Shown: positions 34,102 to 43,110 of the stretch, piece by piece
How positions within the stretch are numbered: position 1 is the first letter of the stretch
How the letters are laid out: each line of letters begins with the position of its first letter
Assembly (NCBI RefSeq): GCF_001761465.1
Contig: NZ_CP017479.1
Coordinates: 1,860,001-1,924,000, forward strand
Direction of reading: 5' to 3'
Source: Flavobacterium gilvum
GTDB lineage: Bacteria; Bacteroidota; Bacteroidia; Flavobacteriales; Flavobacteriaceae
DNA: 64,000 nucleotides
Notes under the pieces: generated by a model
Database searches by the model: none
Seen by the model: the letters and a program-made list of their open reading frames with translations, nothing else
Told to the model about the DNA's origin: nothing
Program-made: the position numbers and the translations under genes

Positions 34102-35562
34102 ATGAAAAAGAAAATCAATTTTAGAAATTGTTTTGGCGTAAAAATGTTTGCGTTACTTGTTGCGGTCAGCATTTTTTCCTGTGCCAAAAAAGAAGAAAAT
34201 CATGATGCCGATTATTATGAAAAAATTAAAGTAGAAGGCCAAAAAGAAGCCGAATTGACTCCGCCACCATTAGTTCCGAAACCGGTTGGTGACCGCCCTG
34301 CGATGAAATTAGTCGTAAACATGGAAATCAAAGAAGAAGAAGGCGAAATGGTTGATGGAACTAAATATATTTATTGGACTTTCGGAGGTTCTGTGCCGGG
34401 AAGTTTCATCAGAACAAGAGTGGGTGATGAAGTAGAATTTCACTTAAAAAACCATCCGGATAATAAATTACCTCACAACATCGATTTGCATGCCGTAACT
34501 GGACAAGGCGGAGGAGCTGCTTCATCAATTGTGGCACCTGGACATGAAAAAGTATTTAATTTCAAAGTGTTAAATCCGGGATTGTATGTGTACCATTGCG
34601 CCACTGCGCCTGTTGGTATGCACATTGCAAACGGGATGTACGGTTTGATTCTGGTAGAGCCAGAAGGAGGTTTGCCACCGGTTGACAAAGAATTCTACGT
34701 GATGCAGGGTGATTTTTATACCAAAGGAGCCTATGGTGAGCAAGGTGTTCAGCCTTTTGATATGAACAAAGCCCTAAAAGAAGAACCGGATTATGTAGTT
34801 TTCAATGGTAAAGTAGGGGCAATCGCTGGGGATAATGCGCTTACTGCCAAAGTAGGAGAAACTATTCGTATCTATATGGGTAATGGTGGACCAAATTTAG
34901 TTTCGTCATTCCATGTTATCGGTGAAATATTTGATAAGGTGCATATTGAAGGAGGCGACATGGTTAACAAAAATGTTCAGACAACAATGATTCCTGCTGG
35001 AGGTTCTGCAATTGTAGAGTTTAAAGTGGATGTGCCAGGAACATTTATTTTGGTGGATCACTCTATTTTCAGAGCATTTAATAAAGGAGCTTTAGGAATG
35101 TTAAAAGTTACAGGTGAAGAAAATAAAAAAATCTATTCAGGTACAACACAAGAAGGAATTTATTTGCCTGAAGGCGGAAATATTCAGAATATGCCTGAAG
35201 GCAAAAAAGAAGTAAAATCTACTGTTGCCAAAACGGTCCCTGAACAAATTAAATCAGGAAAAGCAATCTTTGGAACAACTTGTTTCGCTTGTCACCAATC
35301 TGAAGGACAAGGAGTACCAAATGCTTTCCCTCCATTGGCAAAATCTGATTTCTTGAATGCCAATCCAAGCAGAGCCATACAGGTTGTTATAAAAGGATTA
35401 AGCGGAGAAATTACCGTAAATGGCAAGAAAATTAACAGTGTAATGCCAAGTCAAAATCTCTCTGATGATGAAATTGCAGATGTTCTGACTTATGTTTACA
35501 GCAGTTGGGGCAATAATAAAACAGTAGTAACACCAGCAATGGTTAAAGCGCAAAGAAAATAA
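34102..35562 (+). CDS. nirK: Copper nitrite reductase fused to cytochrome c
   Basis: 486 aa. A lipoprotein signal ends at C27 (VSIFSC). Type 1 copper ligands are H125, C166, H174 and M179; type 2 ligands H130, H165 and H320. The catalytic pair is D128 and H271. The segment [18 protein letters not shown] is of the second NirK class. A C-terminal cytochrome c domain with C394-F-A-C397-H398 is joined through a linker at about 355-375, so electrons can flow to the copper centre within one chain. It reduces nitrite to NO in the periplasm. The 90-residue heme domain is nearly duplicated by the next gene. Confidence 0.95.
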   Translation: MKKKINFRNCFGVKMFALLVAVSIFSCAKKEENHDADYYEKIKVEGQKEAELTPPPLVPKPVGDRPAMKLVVNMEIKEEEGEMVDGTKYIYWTFGGSVPGSFIRTRVGDEVEFHLKNHPDNKLPHNIDLHAVTGQGGGAASSIVAPGHEKVFNFKVLNPGLYVYHCATAPVGMHIANGMYGLILVEPEGGLPPVDKEFYVMQGDFYTKGAYGEQGVQPFDMNKALKEEPDYVVFNGKVGAIAGDNALTAKVGETIRIYMGNGGPNLVSSFHVIGEIFDKVHIEGGDMVNKNVQTTMIPAGGSAIVEFKVDVPGTFILVDHSIFRAFNKGALGMLKVTGEENKKIYSGTTQEGIYLPEGGNIQNMPEGKKEVKSTVAKTVPEQIKSGKAIFGTTCFACHQSEGQGVPNAFPPLAKSDFLNANPSRAIQVVIKGLSGEITVNGKKINSVMPSQNLSDDEIADVLTYVYSSWGNNKTVVTPAMVKAQRK

Positions 35563-35592
35563 TAAACACAATTTTTTAATATTTTAGAAGTC

Positions 35593-35970
35593 ATGAAAAA
35601 ATACATTTTAGGTATAGCATTGATCGGATTAAGTCTGAAAGGGTTTAGTCAGGATGTAAACAAAGGTAAAGGCGTTTATTCCAAAACCTGTATCGCTTGT
35701 CATCAGGCTACGGGAGTTGGTGTTCCGGGAGCTTTTCCTCCGTTGGCAAAATCTGATTATTTAAATGCAGATGTGAATCGTGCCATTAAGCAGGTAATCA
35801 AAGGATCTAGTGCCCCGATAACCGTAAACGGGAAAAAGTATACTACAGCTATGCCTCCACAGGCCTTGAGTGACCAACAAATTGCAGACGTACTTACTTA
35901 TGTATATTCAAGTTGGGGAAATAGCAAAAAAGTAATAACTGTAGCTATGGTGAAAGCCCAAAGAAAATAA
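35593..35970 (+). CDS. Periplasmic cytochrome c paralogous to the NirK heme domain
   Basis: 125 aa with a signal peptide (cleavage near GFSQ) and the heme site CIACH. From the heme site to the end (VMVKAQRK-type ending) it closely matches the C-terminal domain of NirK; both end in MVKAQRK. It probably serves as a free electron carrier to NirK or NorC. It is encoded 30 nt after nirK. Confidence 0.9.
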   Translation: MKKYILGIALIGLSLKGFSQDVNKGKGVYSKTCIACHQATGVGVPGAFPPLAKSDYLNADVNRAIKQVIKGSSAPITVNGKKYTTAMPPQALSDQQIADVLTYVYSSWGNSKKVITVAMVKAQRK

Positions 35971-35996
35971 TAAAAACTAAAGCAAAAAGAATCGAA

Positions 35997-36761
35997 ATGT
36001 TTCCATTAAAAAAAATAACAACTTCCTTTTTATTGATGATAAACTGCATTCTTTTTGCTCAGGAAGTCAAAATGGCAACTATAAATGGGGGGACTTTTGT
36101 CCCCCTTTATGGTGCTACTGTCCAAAAGCCTGTCAAGGTGTCTCCTTTTAAAATAGATGTATATCCGGTTACTAATGCAGAATATCTTACTTTTGTTAAA
36201 AAATACCCAGAATACAGCCGTTCCAAAATTAAAGGGCTTTTTGCCGATAAAAGTTATCTTACTCAATGGGAAAGTGATTTCAGTTATGGAAAAAATAATT
36301 TGAGTAATGCTCCTGTAACCAATGTTTCCTGGTTTGCTGCCAAGAAATATTGTGAGTGCCAAGGAAAAAGATTGCCCTCTATGGACGAATGGGAGTATGT
36401 GGCTATGGCCGATGAAAAACGATCAGATGCCCGTACAAAAGAAGAATTCAATAGATACATTTTGTCTTGGTATGAGAAGCCTAAAACGTATTCGAATCCG
36501 GTTGGACAGACCTTCAAAAATTATTGGGGAGTCTATGATATGCACGGTTTGGTTTGGGAATGGACAGCAGACTTCAATAGTATTTTTCTTTCGGGGGAAT
36601 CTAGAAAAGACAAAGACACCGATAAGAATCTCTTTTGCGGAAGCGGATCAGTTAATGCAACCGATCTGATGAATTATGCCGCTTTTATGCGTTATGCTTT
36701 CAGAGGTAGTTTGAAAGCCAATTATACTACTAAAAATTTAGGTTTTAGATGTGCCAAATAA
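35997..36761 (+). CDS. nirV: NirV-like formylglycine-generating-enzyme-fold protein
   Basis: 254 aa with a signal peptide (IN CILFAQ) and the SUMF1/FGE domain: PFKIDVYPVTNAEYLTF, NAPVTNVSWFAAKKYC, GKRLPSMDEWEYVA, NYWGVYDMHGLVWEWT and NLGFRCAK. The cysteine pair of true FGE enzymes is not in its usual place. NirV homologues are encoded next to nirK in several denitrifiers; their exact role is not known. Confidence 0.82.
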   Translation: MFPLKKITTSFLLMINCILFAQEVKMATINGGTFVPLYGATVQKPVKVSPFKIDVYPVTNAEYLTFVKKYPEYSRSKIKGLFADKSYLTQWESDFSYGKNNLSNAPVTNVSWFAAKKYCECQGKRLPSMDEWEYVAMADEKRSDARTKEEFNRYILSWYEKPKTYSNPVGQTFKNYWGVYDMHGLVWEWTADFNSIFLSGESRKDKDTDKNLFCGSGSVNATDLMNYAAFMRYAFRGSLKANYTTKNLGFRCAK

Positions 36762-36796
36762 TGGTAATTTTTGAAATCCAACCAAAACCAAATAAA

Positions 36797-37438
36797 ATGA
36801 AATTTGATTTAGCCATAAAAGAAAAGAAAATCCTAAAAATGGGATGGTCTTACATTCTTTTTTTACCCGTTTTTTTAATCTTTTTTTCGCTTCAAAGCTG
36901 TAATAAAAAAGAAACTGTGGTCAAAGACAAGCCTATTTCTGATTTGTCTATTTATAATTTGCCTTCCAAATGGACTACACAAAATGGTCAGAATATTGAA
37001 CTGAAAGAGTTGAGAGGAAAAGTTTTGGTCATGGTAATGATTTACACGTCTTGTAAAGCCGCTTGTCCCCGTTTGGTGGCAGATATGAGGAATATTGAAT
37101 CCCGATTGCCAGATGATGTTAAGGAAAATGTCAAATTGGTAATGGTAAGTATTGATCCCGAAACGGATACCCCAAAACGGTTAAAAACCTTTTCGATTGA
37201 CAACAAAATGGAAGGTGATCAATGGTTGTTTTTGCGTTCAACGGAAGAAAATACAAGGGAGTTTGCAGCTGTTTTGGCCGTTAATTATAAAAAAATATCT
37301 CCGATGGATTTTTCCCATTCCAATATCATAAGCGTGTTTAATGCAGAAGGAGAATTGGCTTATCAGCAAGAAGGATTGGGAGTAAATTCAGATGAAACGA
37401 TCAAAAAAATTACAGAAGAAGCAGCGAAACTAAACTAA
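36797..37438 (+). CDS. SCO1/SenC-type copper chaperone
   Basis: 213 aa from ATG 36797. A lipobox FFSLQSC precedes the thioredoxin-like fold. The copper ligands are C-K-A-A-C in YTSCKAACP and the His in DFSHSN. It most likely loads copper into NirK, which is encoded three genes upstream, or into a cytochrome oxidase. Confidence 0.88.
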   Translation: MKFDLAIKEKKILKMGWSYILFLPVFLIFFSLQSCNKKETVVKDKPISDLSIYNLPSKWTTQNGQNIELKELRGKVLVMVMIYTSCKAACPRLVADMRNIESRLPDDVKENVKLVMVSIDPETDTPKRLKTFSIDNKMEGDQWLFLRSTEENTREFAAVLAVNYKKISPMDFSHSNIISVFNAEGELAYQQEGLGVNSDETIKKITEEAAKLN

Positions 37439-37459
37439 AACTAACTAAAATTTCAATAA

Positions 37460-38737
37460 ATGAAACTATTTAAAATGATGGTACTGGCCGTTGGATTACT
37501 GGCCGGAGGTACTGTTTTTGCACAAGAATTTGATGCCAATTTACAAATCAAACCCCGTTACGAATTTAGAAACGGATATAAAGCGCCAATTCCTCATGGA
37601 GAAACTCCCGGACAATTTATTTCATCAAGATCACGTTTGAATTTGAATTTCAAACAAGATCAATTTGTTACCAAATTTACGATTCAAAATGTACGCGTTT
37701 GGGGAGATGTAGCCACAAATGCAAAATCAGATGTAAATGGTATTCAGGTATTCGAAGCTTGGGCGCAATACAATTTCAACGATAAATGGAGTACCCGTTT
37801 AGGCCGTCAGGTGATTTCGTACGACAATCAGCGTATTCTTGGGGAAGCCGACTGGGGTATGCAAGCGCAAAGTCATGATGCGGCATTGGTTTCGTACAAG
37901 AACAAAAAAAGCCAATTGGATGTTGCGTTTTCCTATAGTGCGAATGCAGAAACCGATATCGCTACACCTTATACAGTTGCTAATTACAAGACGATGCAAT
38001 ATGCCTGGTATCATAATGAGTTTGGGAAATTAAACATGAGTTTGTTGTTTTTGAATACTGGTTATGAAAATAAATTGACGCCTCCAATTCCAACCCCGAC
38101 ACCGGAATTAAAAGTGGATTATATGCAGACATTTGGAACCTATATGAATTCCAAAGGTAAATCTTGGGACGGAAATTTATGGTTCTACGGACAAACTGGA
38201 AAAAGCAATACTTATAACGTAAGTGCTTTTGATGCCGCACTTAATTTTAATTATGCTTTGACCGATAAGTTTAAAGCAGGTCTTGGTTATGAATACCTGT
38301 CAGGAAAAAGCCAATCAGATAAAAGCACTGACATAAAATCGTTCTATCCACTCTTTGGAACCAACCACGGATTCAATGGTTATATGGACTATTTCTACGT
38401 TGGAAACCACAGGAATTCAGTAGGACTTCAGGATGCGTTTTTGAAATTTGGTTATAATGTAAATAAATGGCAGTTTGCTTTGTTACCACATATTTTCAAT
38501 TCAGCGAACACCGTTTTGGATGCTACCGGAAACAAAATGGACAACTATCTTGGAACCGAAATTGATTTAACTTTTGGGTATGCTGTTCATAAATTTGTAA
38601 ATGTGACAGGTGGTTATTCACAAATGTTTGCCTCAGATACCATGCAAAGACTCAAAGGAGGCGATGTTGATCATACCAACAATTGGGCTTGGTTGTGTGT
38701 AAATGTGAATCCTCAGGTTTTTTCTTATAAAAAATAA
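37460..38737 (+). CDS. Outer-membrane porin, alginate-export family type
   Basis: 425 aa with a signal peptide (GGTVFAQ). The rest alternates hydrophobic and polar residues as a beta-barrel; GRQVISYDNQRILGEADW is typical of the alginate-export-like family. It is the last gene of the nirK operon, so it may let nitrate, nitrite or copper cross the outer membrane. Substrate is not known. Confidence 0.8.
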   Translation: MKLFKMMVLAVGLLAGGTVFAQEFDANLQIKPRYEFRNGYKAPIPHGETPGQFISSRSRLNLNFKQDQFVTKFTIQNVRVWGDVATNAKSDVNGIQVFEAWAQYNFNDKWSTRLGRQVISYDNQRILGEADWGMQAQSHDAALVSYKNKKSQLDVAFSYSANAETDIATPYTVANYKTMQYAWYHNEFGKLNMSLLFLNTGYENKLTPPIPTPTPELKVDYMQTFGTYMNSKGKSWDGNLWFYGQTGKSNTYNVSAFDAALNFNYALTDKFKAGLGYEYLSGKSQSDKSTDIKSFYPLFGTNHGFNGYMDYFYVGNHRNSVGLQDAFLKFGYNVNKWQFALLPHIFNSANTVLDATGNKMDNYLGTEIDLTFGYAVHKFVNVTGGYSQMFASDTMQRLKGGDVDHTNNWAWLCVNVNPQVFSYKK

Positions 38738-38757
38738 TTATTAATTTACTTTTATTG

Positions 38758-38793
38758 AAAAAGGGAGCTTCGATTTTGGAGCTCCTTTTTTTG
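38758..38793 (+). terminator. Terminator of the nirK operon
   Basis: AAAAAGGGAGCT and AGCTCCTTTTTTT form a strong stem ending in a T-tract, 20 nt after the porin stop codon. Confidence 0.85.
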
Positions 38794-38816
38794 TTGGGTT
38801 TTATAATTTTTAAGGT

Positions 38817-39053
38817 TTACAGTTCAGTAATCCAATCTGAATCTTCTTTGGTGAGTTGTTCTTCAGAAAAGGCATTTTTAAATGTTAAGTCTTTATCTAT
38901 TTCTCTTACCATTTCCAATTCATTTTCATTTAAGTGTTTAATTTCATTCGGATTCTCCGGTTGAAGAAAATTCATTATCTGCTTTAGCAAATCAACATCA
39001 TCAACAGATTTTATTTTGTCGATTATTTTTTGTTTTAATTCTAAAGTATTCAT
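38817..39053 (-). CDS. Small acidic protein, possibly an orphan antitoxin
   Basis: 78 aa, mostly helical: MNTLELKQKIIDKIKSVDDV ... LKQIMNFL, then FSEEQLTKEDSDWITEL. It resembles the small antitoxin-like proteins that precede RelE/ParE toxins in Bacteroidota. No toxin gene follows it; the nirK-operon terminator lies there instead. It could therefore be an orphan remnant. Confidence 0.6.
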   Translation of the reverse strand: MNTLELKQKIIDKIKSVDDVDLLKQIMNFLQPENPNEIKHLNENELEMVREIDKDLTFKNAFSEEQLTKEDSDWITEL

Positions 39054-39127
39054 AACGTGTAGTTTTGAATACTAAAGTTACGAAAAATAGAAGAGGGTTG
39101 TTTGGTTAGGGACGATGTTTTTGAATA

Positions 39128-39159
39128 AAAAAAGGAACTCCGTAATGAAGTTCCTTTTT
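39128..39159. terminator. Terminator after lysS
   Basis: AAAAGGAACT and AAGTTCCTTTTT pair around a short loop; A and T tracts on the two sides would serve either direction. Confidence 0.75.
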
Positions 39160-39180
39160 GATATTGTCCATTTAATATAT

Positions 39181-40884
39181 TTACTCCACCAATTCCATTA
39201 CCTTGCTTTCGCCGTCAACACTTACTTTAATCAAGTTGTTTTTGGCTAAACCTTTGGTAGCAACATCCCATTTCTTACCGCTTAAGGCAGCAGTAACTTT
39301 TAGTTGCGCTAAATCCATCTTATTTTCATTTGCTTTAAGTAAAGCAATGATTAATTTCTCTTCTTCAGACAATTCAATCTGAATTTGTTTTTTCTCTGGA
39401 CGCATCTGCGGGAAAAACAACACTTCCTGAATAGAAGCATTGTTGGTCAAGAACATCATCAAACGATCCATTCCAATTCCTAAACCTGATGTTGGAGGCA
39501 TACCGTATTCTAAAGCTCTTAGGAAATCCTCGTCGATAGTTCCGGTAGCTTCATCATCTCCTTTTTCAGACAGACGAAGTTGGTCTTCAAAACGCTCTCT
39601 TTGGTCAATTGGGTCGTTCAATTCAGAGTAAGCATTGGCAACTTCTTTACCACAAACCATCAATTCAAAACGTTCCGTCAAATCCGGATTGTCACGATGC
39701 TCTTTACAAAGAGGTGACATTTCCTTTGGATAATCCGTTATGAAAGTTGGCTGAATATAATTCCCTTCGCATTTCGCTCCAAAAATCTCATCAATCAATT
39801 TTCCTTTACCCATTGTTTCGTCGACTTCAATTCCCATTCCTTTGGCAGCTTCAAAAAGTTCAGCTTCCGTTTTTCCGGAAATATCAAAACCAGTAAAATG
39901 TTTGATAGAATCTGTCATTGTAACACGTGCATACGGCGCTTTGAAACTGATTTTGTGTTCGCCAAAAGTAACATCGCTCGTACCGTTTACCGACACAGCG
40001 CAATGCTCCAAAAGCCTTTCGGTGAAATCCATCATCCAATTGTAGTCTTTGTAGGCTACATATATTTCCATAGCGGTAAATTCCGGGTTGTGCGTTCTGT
40101 CCATTCCTTCGTTACGGAAGTTTTTCGAAAACTCATACACACCGTCAAATCCACCTACGATTAATCTTTTTAAATACAATTCGTTGGCAATACGCATATA
40201 TAGCGGAATGTCAAGTGAGTTGTGGTGCGTGATAAAAGGTCTCGCTGCAGCACCACCAGGAATCGATTGCAAAACTGGAGTTTCTACTTCAAGATAACCC
40301 GCATCATTAAAGAAACCACGCATTGCATTAAACAATTTGGTTCTTTTGATAAAAGTTTCTTTCACTTGTGGGTTCACGGTCAAATCCACATAACGCATTC
40401 TGTAGCGCAATTCAGCGTCGTTAAAGGCGTCATACACTTTTCCGTCCTCATCTGTTTTTGGCAACGGCAACGGACGCAAAGTTTTGCTCAAAAATGTAAA
40501 ACCACTCACACGGATACATTTTGCACCAACCTGAGTCGTAAACAATTCTCCTTCAATACCAATAAAATCGCCCAAATCGGTCAATTTCTTGAAAACCTGA
40601 TTGTACAAAGTTTTATCATCGCCTTCACACAAAACGTCACGATTCACGTACATTTGAATACGCCCTTCGCTATCCTGCAACTCGGCAAAACAAGCTTTTC
40701 CTTGATCTCTCACACTCATCAAACGTCCGGCAACAATAACCTTCTTGCCTTCCTCAAAATTTTCTTTTACTTGCTTAGAAGTATGATTTACAGGAAAAAG
40801 GTTAGCAGGATAAGGGTTAATTCCCAAATTGCGTAAGTTTTGAAGTTTTTCTCTACGGATGATTTCTTGTTCGGATAATGCCAT
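39181..40884 (-). CDS. lysS: Lysyl-tRNA synthetase, class II
   Basis: 567 aa. The N-terminal OB-fold (VIVAGRLMSVRDQGKACFAELQD) binds the anticodon, and the class II catalytic core has RTHNPEFTAMEIYVAY (motif 2) and GLGIGMDRLMMFL (motif 3). A C-terminal extension of about 60 residues (KLIIALLKANENKMDLAQL) is common in this phylum. It attaches lysine to tRNA-Lys. Confidence 0.97.
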   Translation of the reverse strand: MALSEQEIIRREKLQNLRNLGINPYPANLFPVNHTSKQVKENFEEGKKVIVAGRLMSVRDQGKACFAELQDSEGRIQMYVNRDVLCEGDDKTLYNQVFKKLTDLGDFIGIEGELFTTQVGAKCIRVSGFTFLSKTLRPLPLPKTDEDGKVYDAFNDAELRYRMRYVDLTVNPQVKETFIKRTKLFNAMRGFFNDAGYLEVETPVLQSIPGGAAARPFITHHNSLDIPLYMRIANELYLKRLIVGGFDGVYEFSKNFRNEGMDRTHNPEFTAMEIYVAYKDYNWMMDFTERLLEHCAVSVNGTSDVTFGEHKISFKAPYARVTMTDSIKHFTGFDISGKTEAELFEAAKGMGIEVDETMGKGKLIDEIFGAKCEGNYIQPTFITDYPKEMSPLCKEHRDNPDLTERFELMVCGKEVANAYSELNDPIDQRERFEDQLRLSEKGDDEATGTIDEDFLRALEYGMPPTSGLGIGMDRLMMFLTNNASIQEVLFFPQMRPEKKQIQIELSEEEKLIIALLKANENKMDLAQLKVTAALSGKKWDVATKGLAKNNLIKVSVDGESKVMELVE

Positions 40885-41035
40885 TACGTTCTGATTTTTA
40901 AGTCCGCAAAGATAGTCTTTATGTGCTAAAATTGCAAAACCCTAAAAATGATTTTTTAGCTCCCTCTCGACAGGAGAGGGCGGGGGGTGAGGTTGATTTT
41001 TTGGAGCAGAATTTTTCGTGTTTTAAAGACCATTC

Positions 41036-41106
41036 CTCCCGCTATTCGTTTCAATCTTGTGGCCCGAACACCGGGCCACAAGGATTTTCACTTCTATCGG
41101 GGCTAT
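41036..41106 (-). repeat. Dispersed repeat family A, copy 2
   Basis: Read on the minus strand: TAGCCCCGATAGAAGTGAAAATCC, hairpin TTGTGGCCCG / CGGGCCACAA, AAGATTGAAACGAATAGCGGGA. It lies in the 425-bp lysS-lipB spacer, which also has the nested palindromes at 41149-41238 and no gene. CTGCTCCAAAAA is also shared beyond its end. Confidence 0.8.
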
Positions 41107-41148
41107 TTTACAAGTTTATTTTTGTAGGATATTTGTTAAAGCGCGTTT

Positions 41149-41238
41149 CCTAACAGGTTTCCAAAAACCTGTTAGGTATTGTCATTCTTTAGTTTATTGA
41201 AGATATTAAACCTAACAGGTTTTTGGAAACCTGTTAGG
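41149..41238. repeat. Nested palindromes (CCTAACAGGTTT)
   Basis: A self-complementary 28-mer CCTAACAGGTTT-ccaa-AAACCTGTTAGG (41149-41176) recurs as its reverse complement at 41211-41238 with 34 nt between. The DNA could form two small hairpins or one large one. Confidence 0.85.
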
Positions 41239-41254
41239 ATGAAATAAACATTTG

Positions 41255-41262
41255 TACATTTG
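41255..41262 (+). promoter_or_regulatory. -7 element of lipB
   Basis: TACATTTG matches TAnnTTTG 48 nt before the lipB start. No clean TTG was found at -33. Confidence 0.45.
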
Positions 41263-41309
41263 CAAAAATAAATCTTAGAATCTTAGATTCTCAGCATCTC
41301 AGAAAAAAA

Positions 41310-42011
41310 ATGAACAAAACCATCCAACTTCAAGATTTAGGAAATAAAGATTACCAAGAAACGTGGGCTTATCAGGAAGAACTGTTCAAGGAAATTGTCG
41401 ATTTGAAGATTCAAAACAGGAAGGACGAAACCACTCTTGCAACTCCCAATTATTTTCTTTTTGTAGAGCATCCTCATGTTTATACCTTAGGGAAAAGCGG
41501 AGATTTCAGTAATTTGCTTTTATCTGAACAGCAGTTGGAAGCCAAAGGAGCTACTTTTTACAAAATAAATCGTGGTGGCGATATTACCTATCACGGACCG
41601 GGACAAATTGTTGGTTATCCTATTTTGGACTTGGAGAATTTCTTTTCGGATATTCATAAATACCTGCGTCTTTTGGAAGAAACCATTATTCTTACTTTAC
41701 AGGAATACGGATTGGAATGTGGTCGAAGCGATGGAGAAACCGGAGTTTGGCTAGGAGTTGGAACACCATTTGCCCGTAAAATTTGCGCCATGGGAGTTCG
41801 CGCTTCGCGTTGGGTAACGATGCACGGTTTTGCCCTAAACGTCAATGCCGATTTGGGTTATTTTGATAATATCATTCCGTGCGGAATCCGTGGGAAAGCT
41901 GTAACTTCTTTAAATGTTGAACTTGGTATTGATAAAGTGGATGAACAGGAAGTGAAAGAAAAAATCCTAAAACATTTTTCTCAATTATTCGAAGCGGAGT
42001 TTCTTATTTAA
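41310..42011 (+). CDS. lipB: Lipoyl (octanoyl) transferase
   Basis: 233 aa. RGGDITYHGPGQIVGYPI carries the catalytic-site His, KICAMGVR the conserved Lys, and IPCGIRGKAVTS the active-site Cys (C191). It moves octanoyl from acyl-carrier protein to lipoyl domains of dehydrogenases. Confidence 0.95.
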   Translation: MNKTIQLQDLGNKDYQETWAYQEELFKEIVDLKIQNRKDETTLATPNYFLFVEHPHVYTLGKSGDFSNLLLSEQQLEAKGATFYKINRGGDITYHGPGQIVGYPILDLENFFSDIHKYLRLLEETIILTLQEYGLECGRSDGETGVWLGVGTPFARKICAMGVRASRWVTMHGFALNVNADLGYFDNIIPCGIRGKAVTSLNVELGIDKVDEQEVKEKILKHFSQLFEAEFLI

Positions 42012-42097
42012 GATTGTTGATTAACGATTTTTGATTTCAGATGTTTGGCGTACTTGTTAATCGTTATTTTTTTATCCGTCAGTTTAGAAATCTACAA

Positions 42098-42757
42098 TCA
42101 AAAATCTAACGTAAGTTGATCTGGTAAAAGTCTAAAACTCATTCGGTGGTATTTTGTGGAGCCGTATTTTTTGATGGCTTCGCGGTGTTCTTTTGTTGGA
42201 TAGCCTTTGTTTTTTTTCCAATTGTACATGGGGAATTCTTCGTGAATTTTGTCCATATATTCATCCCGATAGGTTTTTGCCAAAATAGAAGCGGCTGCAA
42301 TACTCAGGTATTTTGAATCTCCTTTGATGATGCTTTGGTTCGGGATTGATTTTAATAATTCGATTTCGGCTTTGGAAAATTGTTTTCCGAAAGTATTTTT
42401 TAAGCCCAATTTGGCATTCAAAGAACGGTTGCCATCCACGATAATAAATTCGGGAGTTTGATTCAGTTTCAAAATGCATTCCTGCATTCCTTTCATCGAA
42501 GCGTTTAGTATGTTTATTTCGTCAATTTCGTTGGGATGCAAGTGTGTCACGGCAAATGAAATGGCTTCTGCTTCTATAATAGGTCTGAGTTTTTCTCTTG
42601 CTTTTTCGGTTAGTTGCTTGCTGTCGTTTAGTATTTCGTTTTTAAAATCAATTGGCAAAATTACAGCGGCGGCGGTTACCGGACCAGCAAGACAGCCTCG
42701 TCCGGCTTCGTCGGTGCCGGTTTCAAGCAGGAAAGAGGAAAAATTATTTTGAAGCAT
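42098..42757 (-). CDS. rnhB: Ribonuclease HII
   Basis: 219 aa from ATG 42757; a GTG seven codons earlier lies right behind the apparent -7 element and was not used. [14 protein letters not shown] has the first two acidic catalytic residues, and DGNRSL... and [17 protein letters not shown] the others. It cuts the RNA strand of RNA-DNA hybrids. Confidence 0.93.
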   Translation of the reverse strand: MLQNNFSSFLLETGTDEAGRGCLAGPVTAAAVILPIDFKNEILNDSKQLTEKAREKLRPIIEAEAISFAVTHLHPNEIDEINILNASMKGMQECILKLNQTPEFIIVDGNRSLNAKLGLKNTFGKQFSKAEIELLKSIPNQSIIKGDSKYLSIAAASILAKTYRDEYMDKIHEEFPMYNWKKNKGYPTKEHREAIKKYGSTKYHRMSFRLLPDQLTLDF

Positions 42758-43013
42758 ATTGAGATTTTTTCGAGGCACAAATATTGTAATTTTTTTTTAT
42801 AAATTAATTTAAGAGATTTTAGATTTTAGATTGCTTCGCCAGTTCGCCTTGCAGGCTCGTGTAACGATTGTCGATTTTTGATTTGGTGTGACTAAATTGT
42901 AGGTTCTGTATTTTACTTTTTAAATCCAAAATCAGCAATTTTTTTATTGTTTAATGACATTGCGCGACCGCTAGAGGACAATGTCATTAAGTTAAGGATA
43001 AAAACCATAGTTT
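42758..43013. other. Gene-free stretch between rnhB and the porin gene, left part
   Basis: AT-rich DNA with no recognisable gene. It contains the left arm of the TTAATGACATTG nested repeat that starts at 42951. Confidence 0.55.
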
Positions 43014-43110
43014 TGTCATTCCGAGGCACGAGGAATCTCACTAGAGACTCACGTTATGTGATTTCTCCTCCGTCGAAATGACATAAAAAGAGCTTAACTT
43101 AATGACATTG
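42951..43110. repeat. Inverted repeat (TTAATGACATTG) with family C element nested inside
   Basis: TTAATGACATTG (from 42951) and CAATGTCATTAAGTTAAG (about 42979-42996) form one pair; CTTAACTTAATGACATTG (43093-43110) pairs with the latter. A family C element (43014-43085) sits between the last two, as if inserted. Confidence 0.65.
43014..43085. repeat. Repeat family C, copy before the porin gene
   Basis: TTGTCATTCCGAGGCACGAGG and CTCCGTCGAAATGACAT are imperfect inverted ends around AATCTCACTAGAGACTCACG. Confidence 0.7.

Noticed and set aside
35997..36761. Reading nirV as an active formylglycine-generating enzyme
   Set aside because: The catalytic cysteine pair near the C-terminus is missing and no sulfatase gene is nearby; position after nirK fits NirV.
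192..41242. CRISPR arrays among the many repeats
   Set aside because: The repeats are dispersed or inverted, not regularly spaced direct repeats, and no cas genes occur.
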